64,000 bases of DNA from Sesamum alatum (Eukaryota; Streptophyta; Magnoliopsida; Lamiales; Pedaliaceae), in contig JACGWO010000007.1 of assembly GCA_034509735.1 (NCBI GenBank), forward strand, positions 2,294,001 to 2,358,000, written 5' to 3'. A program made the position numbers and the translations under genes. How positions within the stretch are numbered: position 1 is the first letter of the stretch; every line of letters begins with the position of its first letter. Shown here piece by piece: positions 34,273 to 44,377 of this stretch. The notes under the pieces were generated by a model. It did no database searches and was not told the origin of the DNA. It was given only the letters and a program-made list of their open reading frames with translations.

Positions 34273-37200
34273 TCATTGAAGGCGTTTGCGTTGTTGACGA
34301 ACCCATTCCTCATAGTCTTGCAGCAGTTGTTGTCCGAGCAATGGCACCAGCTGGTCCACTAGGGCTTGCATCATTCTGGATGCCACAAAACTCAATGTCA
34401 GAATTAGGACACATGTTTATCAGCATCCGCTGCGTCGATCTCAGTAAAAACCAACCGGGATAACTATTAATTCATGTTATCGAATTAGCATTTGCATTAT
34501 TAATGGCTTCTGAAATTTCTGAAATGAACTACAAGTTGATAACCGGCGAAAATCTTGATTCCGAGTCAGATTTCAGATAGTGAAGAACTGCTTTCTCAAC
34601 TAACCCTCCTTAAATAAACTTGCTGCTTTTACTTTTTAGAACTCTTTATTCAGTGTTGAATAGTTTTCACTACTTACATATTTCCGGGAACCTCAACAGC
34701 TGATGTAGGCAGCAAAGCAAATGGTTGGGTGTAAATCTGCATGGAACGAATATGATTACATCAAACCAGAAACAGTAGCATGATCCAAAACAAGCCTCAT
34801 TGTAGACGAGCGTACAAGAAATAATAACGCAGAGACGATAGGAAATGCATTTATAGTATAACATTCCAATAAGTACATGACGAAACAAAGCTTCTTGGCC
34901 GGAAGCAGCATGTGTCTGATGTGATCAGATCAAGACTACAGGTTTGCTAAACTATATACTAATGAAGATATTCGGAAGAGAAAACACATCAAACGAATTG
35001 ACAAGACATTGAAAGTCCAATCTGTTAGTTGTTAAGGTGTTTGTCAGACTTTGACGTAATGACAACATCTGTGCTATGCAAGTCCTACAGTTCAATTGCC
35101 GTATAAAGCATTACCCTCTTCTAAGTATTATAAGATTCATATAAAGGAACCGGACAAAAGTAGGATAACGACCTCAAGGACAAGATTTAGTTTCACATCA
35201 ACATCCAGAAACGGTTGAGCATCAATAGTCTCCCATCTTATATGGTTCCTCATAGAAGCTGCAAGAATTTCCATAATGGGTTAGCTCTTATCGGGGGCTC
35301 CAACAGTCGTGATAACTAAATATATGCATTTGAAATATGGAGACACGGCCTACATATTGAATAAATCAGTACAGTACAGCTTTCTACATGTGAAAGCTAT
35401 AGAACGAACAAGTTAGAAGTTCCAACGGTAAATCTTCTGGCGGCCCGTATCTGTCAATGGGTTTGGACTTCAATACATAGCTCGAGCCAGATGTAAATTC
35501 ACTTTCTAATGCATCAGATTCAGACAGTTCCATAAAGACGTAGCAAAACTCATTGCAGCACCACAAACCCGAAGAATCTTGAAATTAAATGTACCTGAAA
35601 AGTGCTCATTCTGGCGTTCCACTAAATCAGAACCCTCAAACTGCAGTATAAGTTGAACGTGATGTCAAAGATCTGAACTGTCTAAAATTTGCCGGCAGAC
35701 AGTATGATGATTATATGGGGCATTAATTTGTTCTTTGGTTCCACTCAATCTCAGTGTTAGAAGCTTACCTTGCAAGATAACATCTCAACTACGCAATCTT
35801 CACTAGTTGGAGTTACTTGTAAGTCCAAAACGGGTGCAACTTCAAAATTGAGAAGTCGAACCTGCGGCAGAATACATCTGCATGGAGGCAATAACTGCAA
35901 TTTATATATAGATCTGTGGATAGCAGAGGCCTAGGACCTGAATTCCTATGCGCAACCGAATAAAAAGCTGCATGTTATTAGGAATACCAAAGTAACAAGA
36001 AAAACAGGATCTTTAGTTTTATTCATAGCAGTTATGTGTCATGGCATAAGTGATATATCTCCATTTCTGAACATCAATCGAGAAATTAATTTTATGACGA
36101 TTACTTATACACGAACTTATTGTGGTTCTTTAGCTAACCATAGTAAGCTCTAAAACAATATCTTTTCAGCATGTATTTTTAATCACATTATTTCAATTTT
36201 TCTTCAAGAGGTGTAACTCAGTGATTTTAGCTACTAAGAGAAACATGAATTGTAAGCACGACGCACATATGGCCAAGGTGAATTTAGTAGATTTGTTATG
36301 AAATAAAGTTGCTACGTCCACTGCCCTGCTTGAACACATCGACTGCTTTTAGGCCTTCCCAATGCCCTCAGTTGAATAATACATATGACTTTAATTCTCA
36401 ACCAAAATGAATTATCAAACACCATGCTCGAGCCATACCATGTTTAGCATTCTACCATTCCCTCGTTCTAAAATGCAAGCCATGATACTAAATGAAACAA
36501 TGTCAATGGCAACATACTTAGTGAAAAGAGCTTAACATTTTATTTGAAGAAGTCTAAACTACAGGGTAAAGGGTGTAATAGCAATAGGACATGGCAACTA
36601 GAATCACTTTCTTTGAATTGTTCACCAATCACACGACAAGTGTATTACACTCGCCATATAACTTATTCAGGTCTGTCCAAAACTAGTCCGGGTTAGAATT
36701 TCTGTGTTTTTCGCGGGTTGCTACATGGCAATCATGGACGAGACAACCGAATTCCCAACGTTCGGATGGCACTCAAACTACAAATTTCTCCTTCCCCATT
36801 CTAGAATTATCCCGGCATTTCATCATTAACCAGGTTTACATTTCAGAACTAACCAATCAGTTGATGAATTCAGCAACATGAAGACACAAATCTACCTGTA
36901 CAAATTGAAATCAAGGGACTGGTAACTCTGCAAGGCCCTTGTGTTCAAGATTGCTTCAACCCCAGAGGGATGGCTGAAAAACTCACTGATGTGATAAATT
37001 TCATCATCGCCATAACTAGGAAGCTTTATCTTCTCCCTCTTTCTGGCCGAAAGATTTGCCCTTTTTGCATTTGACACTGACAACTTTGCTCTCCTTACAC
37101 TCACTTTCATGACTCCATTCCTCTTCCTTGAAGGGTAGTAAAAAAATTCAATCTTTACCAAAGATACTACAAGAAACAAGCACTAAAACATAGAAAATAG

Positions 37201-37280
37201 AAGTACCTGGTTCTGAATATTTCTTGGAAAAGATGCCCATGAAATGGGGAGCAGACAGAGTGGTGTTTAACTGTTGCCAT
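34273..37280 (-). CDS. DUF1997 family protein, probably plastid-targeted
   Basis: Seven exons: 37280-37207, 37126-36896, 35877-35769, 35640-35595, 35258-35173, 34736-34678 and 34375-34273. They give 235 residues in consistent phase. The start at 37280 is the ATG that joins in frame to exon 2; the nearer downstream ATG at 37235 is in the wrong phase. The N-terminus is basic, Ser-rich and poor in acidic residues (MATVKHHSVCSPFHG...), which suits a chloroplast transit peptide. The DUF1997 core follows: ISEFFSHPSGVEAILNTRAL, LYRCILPQVRLLNFEVAPVL, VVEMLSCKFEGSDLVERQN, IRWETIDAQPFLDVDVKLNL and MMQALVDQLVPLLGQQLLQD. The family occurs in photosynthetic organisms and its function is unknown to me. The A. 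thaliana relative At4g31115 lies beside SKB1 (recalled, not checked). Confidence 0.88.
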
Positions 37281-37865
37281 GGCTATACAGAGTCAGTATG
37301 TCCTAATGCAGTATTTCAAGGCCATGGTGATGTAGAGATTGTTAGAGATTTGGTATATTTGGAGCTGAAAAGCCACAGAAGAGAGAACTCTCCAATTCCC
37401 GAAAGAGAGAAAGTATTGCTAAATTTGTGACATGTGTTGGGGAAATAGTGAATATAATCGTCACCCACTTAGATATATGTATCTCATTTTCAGGGAAAAA
37501 TAATGAGCATCATCGTCACCCATTTTGGATATATCTCATTTTCAGACAATTGTGGTAATATGTCAAAAAGTATCTTCATTTTCTTGAAAAATCAAATGTC
37601 TATTATGTTTATTCAATTCAACTTATTTTATAGAGGAAATTACACTTTCTGATCCAAGGCGATAGAGGGTGTTGCAATTCTGATCCAACAATTTATGGAT
37701 TTAACACATTTAGTTTTATAAGCTAAAAACTTGTAGCAAAATATACTATAAATTTTTAAGAGAACCAAATATGCCACGATTTTCAATTTTATAGGACCTT
37801 CTGTTACGTGGGACTAAAAGTACAATTTTTCAGAAATAAGATCCCCAGCTCTTAGACATTCTTTT

Positions 37866-38137
37866 AATTACATCTACACCTCTAACCTATGGTCTGTTTA
37901 CACAAATCATCTCTGTCTTTTGAATAATTATACATACACCCACTAGGATGTAAACACCATTTACACAAACCACCCCTATTTATAGAAAATTACACTTACA
38001 TCCCTCAAAAGTATCGACATCATTACACAAACTATACCTATTTTTGGACTGTCAATGATGGTTTCTATGATTATACAAAAGACAGAGATAGTTTGTGTAA
38101 ATAAACTATAAATCAGGAAGTGTAAATATAATTATTC
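37866..38137. mobile_element. ~270-bp MITE, copy 1 of a two-copy family
   Basis: The ends are inverted: AATTACATCTACACCTC, then TCTGTTTACACAAA on the left, against TTTGTGTAAATAAACTATAA and AAGTGTAAATATAATT on the right. Its sequence matches the 58336-58606 element read on the other strand, including CATTACACAAACTA and ATGATGGTTT blocks. Confidence 0.8.
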
Positions 38138-38540
38138 TAATTAAAATTAAGGACTTTAGTTCAATTAAACATTTTTTCTCGAGCATTGTGCAAAATTCAT
38201 TTCTAGTAATTCATAATAAGTTGTGGTCACTAAAGACAATTGAGAATAGGTTGATGAGGTGTTATGGGATCAACATTGAGTTTCAAACAATTTCAGATAT
38301 GTCATTGATCGCATCTTCTTTTAGTAATGGACATGTCACTTTATGTATCAAACACAATTTTAAAAATAGGATAAGAAAAAGAAATATTATAGATATTCTT
38401 CCGGATAAAGGTGAAATATAACATATATATATATATATAAAGAATTATTATAGATATTTATTGAGTATGAACCTGGCATGACATCCACCCATTGACTAAC
38501 CTAAGGTGAGAAAATCACCTCTATTATCATAAATGAATGG

Positions 38541-38775
38541 GATAATTATACCGTTTTTTTTCTTTAAGATTGATGTAATAACATAAATCTCTCGTGGTTT
38601 AAAAAATTACATCTAATACTCTTAATATTTATTTTCATTAAACAAATAAATCACTTAGTTAAAATTCATGAGCTTTATTGATATTTGCAAAAGAATTGAG
38701 TGAAAATCCACACGTAACAACGATTGTCTTACTACTAACTTATTACAAGTCCAATAAATTTTTCTGACCAAAATA
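38541..38775. mobile_element. Truncated relative of the 46050-46515 TIR element
   Basis: Both share a GATAATT start, a TGATTTAAAAAAATTA-like block, AACAAATAAATCA, TTAGTCAAAATTCA-like and ACTTATTAC blocks in the same order. The mirrored second half is only partly present here. Confidence 0.5.
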
Positions 38776-39150
38776 AAAGGTAAAAATGTAGCCCTTCACA
38801 TTCATTAGCGCATATGAAGATGTATAAAGTAATTTGATAAAAGAAATTACTTAACCTGCAATAAATCAGTAATAAATAAATTGAACGTGAATATAAATTT
38901 TCATTCACTTTTTTTTTTTTTTTTTTCAATTGTGCCTTAATACCTGCACACTATCCCCGCTTCCATGCTTGAATAGAACAATAACTAACATAAACCAAAT
39001 AAAACATGACATTTCTACTAGTTTTCAGATCCAACAAGAATTTCTGTATAGGAGAAAATGTCGACTTCAAACTAATGGTAACTATGCGTTGGTTGATCAG
39101 CAAAAGCACAGAAACAGGGGAACAAGTATGGACGAAGATTTCAAATGTAT

Positions 39151-40498
39151 CTAGCGGCGCTTCCTACCACCACCCTTTCCCTTACCATGGCCGGTTTTAC
39201 CACCTTCCTTTTTCTTCCCTTTGCTCATGGCGTGTCTGCCATTATCATCAGCACCTCGAGGGGCAGAGGGTTGTAGCAGATGTTTGACATTGAGGACACC
39301 ATTTCTGAAATTACCTTCGGTTGCCCTCAGAACTCTGTCCTCCGGCCGGCGTCTCTCTGCTACCTTTTTAGCAGTACTGCTACTATAGGCTCCAAACCGT
39401 CCAAGTATTGCTCTCTGAAAAGGACCAATTATTTATATGTAATTGCTTAAGGACATTCAACGTTGCAGAATGACAAACGAATGACAAAGTGAAGAATGTT
39501 AATAACCTCTTGAAGCAATTTTTCTTCTCTTTCCTTCTGTTTCTTCATTGTAACTCTTGCTACACTAAGAGGTAATCTCTGCTTCTTTGGAGGCTGTTAT
39601 CGAGAAAACATACAGTTATATAAGGCATTGTGGAGCTTAACATGTGTTGCAACAACATGAAGGACATATGTTTTCACCTTTCCGCCGAGTGAAACGACCT
39701 TCCTGTTCTCCAAATCCTTTTTCTCTTTCCATGTCATATGAGAGGACCCTGATTTACATTAAAATTAAAACCATACTCCAGAATGTAGAGATATCTGTAT
39801 CAACAATGCATTCTTTATGAACAAAAAGTCGCAATAGTTAGGGAAAGATGGCAATTCCAGTGGTGGAGTGCAACAAATCAAAGAATACAAGTTCAAGATT
39901 ACGGTAATAGGCATAATGCCCACCTTTTCCTTTCGGAATCATGTTACCGTGGTGATGTATTCTTTGAGCCTTTTAATAAAATGGGGGAACAACTCAGTTT
40001 GCAATCAGTACAAATGATAAAAGCTGGTGCACTGCAATGGTTGGTCCTAAACTTTAGCACTATATTTGTATGCTTCAGAATTACCCAATCCAACTACACA
40101 GTATCACAGCATATGATTCTTGTCGGGAACTTGAATTTTCAAAATAGCTACATCTCTACAGAAAGCAATTTCCATCACCACACCAGAATAGAAAACTTCG
40201 ACTACAATCTCAACCAATCAAATAATATTAGAGCTCTTTCCTTCCCATCTTGTGGACATATTTCAGACTTTGAATTCAATTGCTTTTCGGAAATTCTACC
40301 TCGTTGCAAATGTTATTTCTCAGTGCAAATCACCTGTTAGTTTGCATGCTTAATACCAAATATTTGTAGTTTCATGAGACTCATGTTACCTAGAAACTCA
40401 ATATCTTTCAGGATGGATTTGATGTCCATTTTTGGTTCCTCAGGAGCCACATCACGGGCTGAGGATCCTCCTTTGGCTTCTTTCTTCTTCATAGGCAT
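39151..40498 (-). CDS. DUF4602 / FSAF1-like ribosome-biogenesis protein
   Basis: Four coding exons, 40498-40390, 39748-39678, 39593-39507 and 39414-39151, give 176 residues. A 5' UTR intron spans 41641-40518, with the leader exon near 41755-41642. The protein starts MPMKKKEAKGGSSARD, then MDIKSILKDIEFLG. The family core is GGKPPKKQRLPLSVARVTMK, then KQKEREEKLLQERAILGRFG. The tail is basic and glycine-rich (KTGHGKGKGGGRKRR), fitting a nucleolar RNA-associated protein. Human C1orf131 and yeast Faf1, from the same family, work in the small-subunit processome in early 18S rRNA processing. That role is inferred here from the core motif. Confidence 0.85.
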
Positions 40499-41836
40499 TT
40501 CTATCCTTTCTTCTCAGCTGCAAAAGAAATTACGAACCAGCACCAGTTTTTAGAGCAATATTATGAGAGATAATTTGGAGTAATAAGTAAGCGATACTAC
40601 CAAGTAACAAGTTTCACCCATAGCAGATTACTAATCTCATCTTATATAACAAAATAGCATAGGTTAAGGAGATTGACATATAGAGATTCCAAGAAAATAC
40701 TAATATAAACAAAGAACCACAAAATCATACAATCCCCCTATATTTTTGGAAGGGTATCAGACTTCACGAGTAGTTTAATTAACATATAAAATTAACCCCC
40801 TGGATGTTGAAGAGGCTCTCTAGGCAAGCCAGAAAATCCTATAGAACGGATGTCTTTGGTCCATGGACTCCTTCCTCTCTTTTACTGACACCTATATGTC
40901 ATATATGTTTATGATTTAAAACAACGTTACAGCTGCCAATCCTACCTCCTTTTCAAGCTTTACTGCAGCTGTGCCGTCTAGTGGTCTCAAAACCCAACCA
41001 CCAACACCACCCACCCACCCTGCCCCACACATCCAGCCGGTACAAACAGACAAGGCAACAGAAACTTGAATACAAGGATTCTCCTAAATGTCAATAACCA
41101 AAGTGATCTCAGAAAAATAGCTGAACAGGCCAATTTTCATAAGCAAATTGCTCTAGTTAGCTTCATTTGACTTTTGCTCAACAAGCACTTCTCTTGCTAC
41201 AAGATTTTTAATTTCCATTCTCTAAATCATTATATTCTTTTTCATTCTCAGCCTCAGGACACAGAAAGCTATATGATTCCTTCCATCCTATCTTGATAAG
41301 CATTGAAAATGACAAAAAGAAAGGGTTTGTGAAACTACCCACTGATTTCTTCTCGGAAGCAAAACATTTCCAATTACAACCTTCGTTTTCATATGGACAA
41401 GTTTCCAGGAATTAACAACAGAACCACACCCTTTATCTAAAAATTAAACAAAATCTACAGTCTTAACGTTATAGAGTAAATTCTCAACTCTACATCAAGA
41501 ACCCACAACAAATATGATAATAACGAAAAGGAATTAACAACCCAGATGCGACAGCACCGACAAGAAAACATCAGAAAACTATCAACCAACAAACTACCAA
41601 ATTCCCTAAATTTCTCAAAAATTTGCGTTTCAACCAAGTACCTGGAGTGTAAACGACCTCGAGGGGATTCCAAAACCAGAATCTTCTCCAAAATTGTTTG
41701 GATTTATTGAGAATTATAATCGCGTGAACGCTGCCGGCGGGGCTCGTTTGGGTTTTGGGGGAAGGGTTGAGGGTTGCCGCCTGAGATTGTGGCTCAAGTT
41801 TAATTTACTTTGCATTCTTTTTCTTTGTTTATATTT

Positions 41837-42360
41837 GGGCTAAATAGTAAATACAATCACAGCTAAAGTGTCCAACCAAGTTAATTATCCAAAGTATTAA
41901 AACTTTAAAAAAAAAAAATCGTGATTTTTAATTTTTAAATTTAAAAAGTCTATTTAATCTTTATAAAAATTACTTTCTAAAATAAAAAAATTAAAAAGAG
42001 TTCTAAAATATTAAAATTAAAATATTTTTTAAGTATATATATATGCATGTATAAATTTATCTTTAATTTGATTTTGACAAACGAGTGAATTTAAAATAAA
42101 TGAGCATCAAGTACTTTAGGATTATGAAAGTAAGAAAAGCTCGATGAATAAGTGAAAGTAGAATTAGACAAAGTTTCAACAAATGTTGATTTTAGCACGG
42201 TAAAAATCCCTTTAATTTTTTCTTTGAAAAATAATTTTTGTAAGAGTAAAATAAACTTTTCAAACTTTAAAATTAAAGGTCAATAGGATTTTAAAGGTTT
42301 TAATCCTTTAGAGGATAATTGATGTAGAGGAAATATTTCAGGGTGTTAATTGTATTAATC
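41837..42360. mobile_element. MULE-like MITE, relative of the 45235-46037 element
   Basis: The left end GGGCTAAATAGTAAATAC and the CAAAGTATTAAAACTTTAAA block, with the right-end blocks AAGAGTAAAATAAACTTTT, AATTAAAGGTCAATAGG and GGATAATTGATGTAGAGG, match the 45.2-kb element in order. It is about 280 bp shorter inside. The right end is eroded and no clean target duplication was seen. Confidence 0.6.
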
Positions 42361-42691
42361 TGTTATTTTTAAATTAGGTTTTTCTTGAATTTACTTAACT
42401 AGAGACCATTGCATATATATTTTCTTCTCTTTTTTTTCTTTTTTTTCTCTCAGTTTGGTGAATGGCATGTAAATATTTTTATTTTAATTCCCCTTAACAC
42501 ATGAAGTTAATATTGATATTATAAAGTGGTCTTTACATCTAACTTTCAGAAATTAAGATGTGGAACTCGAATTAATACCAAATTCATTGGAACTAATGTG
42601 TGTGGAGGCTATGCATGGATAATTAAATTAAAAGTTAAAAATAATTATTATGATTTATTTTAATTGAATAAATAAATAATATTAATATATA

Positions 42692-42975
42692 TCTATACTA
42701 ATATAAAAAGAAAACCCCTTCCACACTCACAAACGACGATTAATGACACTATTGCACCATTTTTTTGTGAAGTCAAAAATGCCCTTCAATCGATAATAGA
42801 ACCAACTTATTTAACTTCTAATTCTACATTAATTGATAAATTAGTTTCTCTTCTTTCTTTCTTTTATTTTTTTAATGTGATGTATTGGTATGTATTTTGC
42901 TTTTATTTAATACATTTTAAAACGTAAAAAAATATGTATTATATGCACGTAACAACGGCGTGCCAATACGACTAG
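42692..42975 (+). mobile_element. Helitron-like element, unit A
   Basis: It starts TCTATACTAATATAAAAAG after an A and ends ACGACTAG before a T, the canonical A|TC...CTAG|T arrangement. Just before the end is a hairpin, GCACG(taacaacgg)CGTGC. Length 284 bp, non-coding. Confidence 0.8.
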
Positions 42976-42976
42976 T

Positions 42977-43197
42977 ATTAATATAAAAAAGATTATGCAC
43001 TTTTGCCTCCCAAACAACTATTGGTAATACCATTGCACTAATTTTTTGATGTGCCATTAGGTTGGTTTTTTTTTTTTTCAATTTTTCATTGGAATGTGAT
43101 GTATAGATTTATATATTTTAGTTTTATTTATAATATATTTAAAAACATAATAATTTATAAATTATATGCATGCAGATGGATCGTGCCACAACAGTTA
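42977..43197 (+). mobile_element. Helitron-like element, unit B (degenerate)
   Basis: It sits exactly between units A and C and keeps the shared internal order: ATTAATATAAAAAAG, ATTGCACTAATTTTTTGATG, GAATGTGATGTATAG, TATATGCATGC and CGTGCCACAACAG. Its 5' TC and 3' CTAG are eroded. Confidence 0.55.
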
Positions 43198-43198
43198 A

Positions 43199-43481
43199 TC
43201 TATACTATTATATAAAATAAATTAATTTTTTACTCATAAATAGCGGTTAATGACACAATCGCACCACTTTTTTTGTAATTCTAAAAATAACTATCAAGTC
43301 TCAACTGATACGATGACTACTTTATTCAACTTTTCAATTTTGATATTAATTTGATTAAATTAATTTTTTCTTTCGAATGTGATGCGTTAGTTTATATATT
43401 TACTCTTATTTATAATATATATTTTAAAGTGTAAAAAATATTTATTATATGCACGTGAAAATGGTGTGACACGAAAACTAG
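43199..43481 (+). mobile_element. Helitron-like element, unit C
   Basis: A|TCTATACTATTATATAAAAT at the 5' end and GAAAACTAG|T at the 3' end. The sub-terminal hairpin region is GCACGTGAAAATGGTGTG. Length 283 bp, same internal landmarks as unit A (AATGACACAATCGCACCAC; GAATGTGATGCGTTAG). Confidence 0.8.
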
Positions 43482-43899
43482 TATATGTATAAAAGAAGTA
43501 ATTGAGAAAAGGATAGGACCGGACCGACAATTGAGAATAGAGAAGCAAAAATTAAAAAAATTAATTTTGAAAATAAAAAAAGAAGACCGTGAAAATAATA
43601 GAATGTGGAAGTTAAGGAGAAGAAGAAAAAGTCGAAAAAGACCAAAAAAAAAACATTAGTAAAAAATAATTTAAAATTTTAAGGAAATAACATACCAAAA
43701 TGGAAATACAAAAGGGCACTTTTTTAATTATATTTTTCTCTCAAAGAATTATTCTTTCCCATTAGGGCAAAACAATCTTTATGGTCATTTATTGGTAATT
43801 TGATTGTGCTCGTAGCACATAATCTCTTGTAATTAAACCGAGTGTTCACTTGGAATTCTAAAATGCACATTTTAGTTAGTTGTCAATAGGTTTTAATGC

Positions 43900-44095
43900 A
43901 ATTTACCTCGATATCAAATCACCCCCATATAAAAAAATAATAGTAATTTATCTCCCCATGTTCTTTAAATGGAGGTAAATTGCTCCATTCAACAAATATG
44001 GGAAGGTAAATTGATTTATTTTAAAAAACACATGGAGGTAAATTGCTATTTTATTTTTCATATAGGGATAATTTACTCGTTTACAATATAACAGG
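43900..44095. repeat. Small inverted, GGTAAATTG-rich repeat
   Basis: ATTTACCTCGATATCAAATC on the left and repeated GGAGGTAAATTGCT / GGTAAATTGATTT on the right suggest a decayed inverted-repeat element. Boundaries are approximate. Confidence 0.35.
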
Positions 44096-44377
44096 AGGGC
44101 TGCTTGTATTATTTTCGTTGCCAATATATAATTGAAATATAGGCTACCAAGATGCATTGGCCTACACCATATGATATCTTTTACTTTAATATTTTCGATC
44201 GTACAAATTACTCATGTTTTTTTTGCTGACTATAACAAGTAATTCAGTAATTGTACCATGTTGCTACCTTTTCTACTAGAGGAACAATTGAGAAATAAAA
44301 CTAGGCAAAGTTGCATTAGAGAGAAAACATACATCTAAGTAGACTTCCACCAGCCCCAAATATACAAGAAAAAGAAC

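Larger units (their letters stand above)
37281..39150. other. Intergenic between the two minus-strand genes
   Basis: 37281-37440 is probably 5' UTR or promoter of the DUF1997 gene. A diverged duplicate of about 60 bp (CATCGTCACCCA ... ATATCTCATTTTCAG) lies at 37458-37545. Then come a MITE (37866-38137), a frame at 38188-38421 with no recognisable family, a (TA)n run at 38421-38438 and a truncated TIR element (38541-38775). Confidence 0.4.
41756..44377. other. Intergenic between FSAF1-like and GT77 genes
   Basis: Very AT-rich and almost entirely repeats: a MULE-like element (41837-42360), three head-to-tail Helitron-like units (42692-43481) and a small inverted GGTAAATTG-rich segment (43900-44095). 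No coding gene seen. Confidence 0.5.

Noticed and set aside
37201..37240. Downstream ATG (near 37235) as start of the DUF1997 protein
   Set aside because: It leaves one residual base at the exon 1 donor where exon 2 needs two. The ATG at 37280 joins in frame.
38188..38421. 77-codon open frame next to a MITE
   Set aside because: No recognisable motif, AT-rich composition, no promoter or splice signals. Probably chance or transposon debris.
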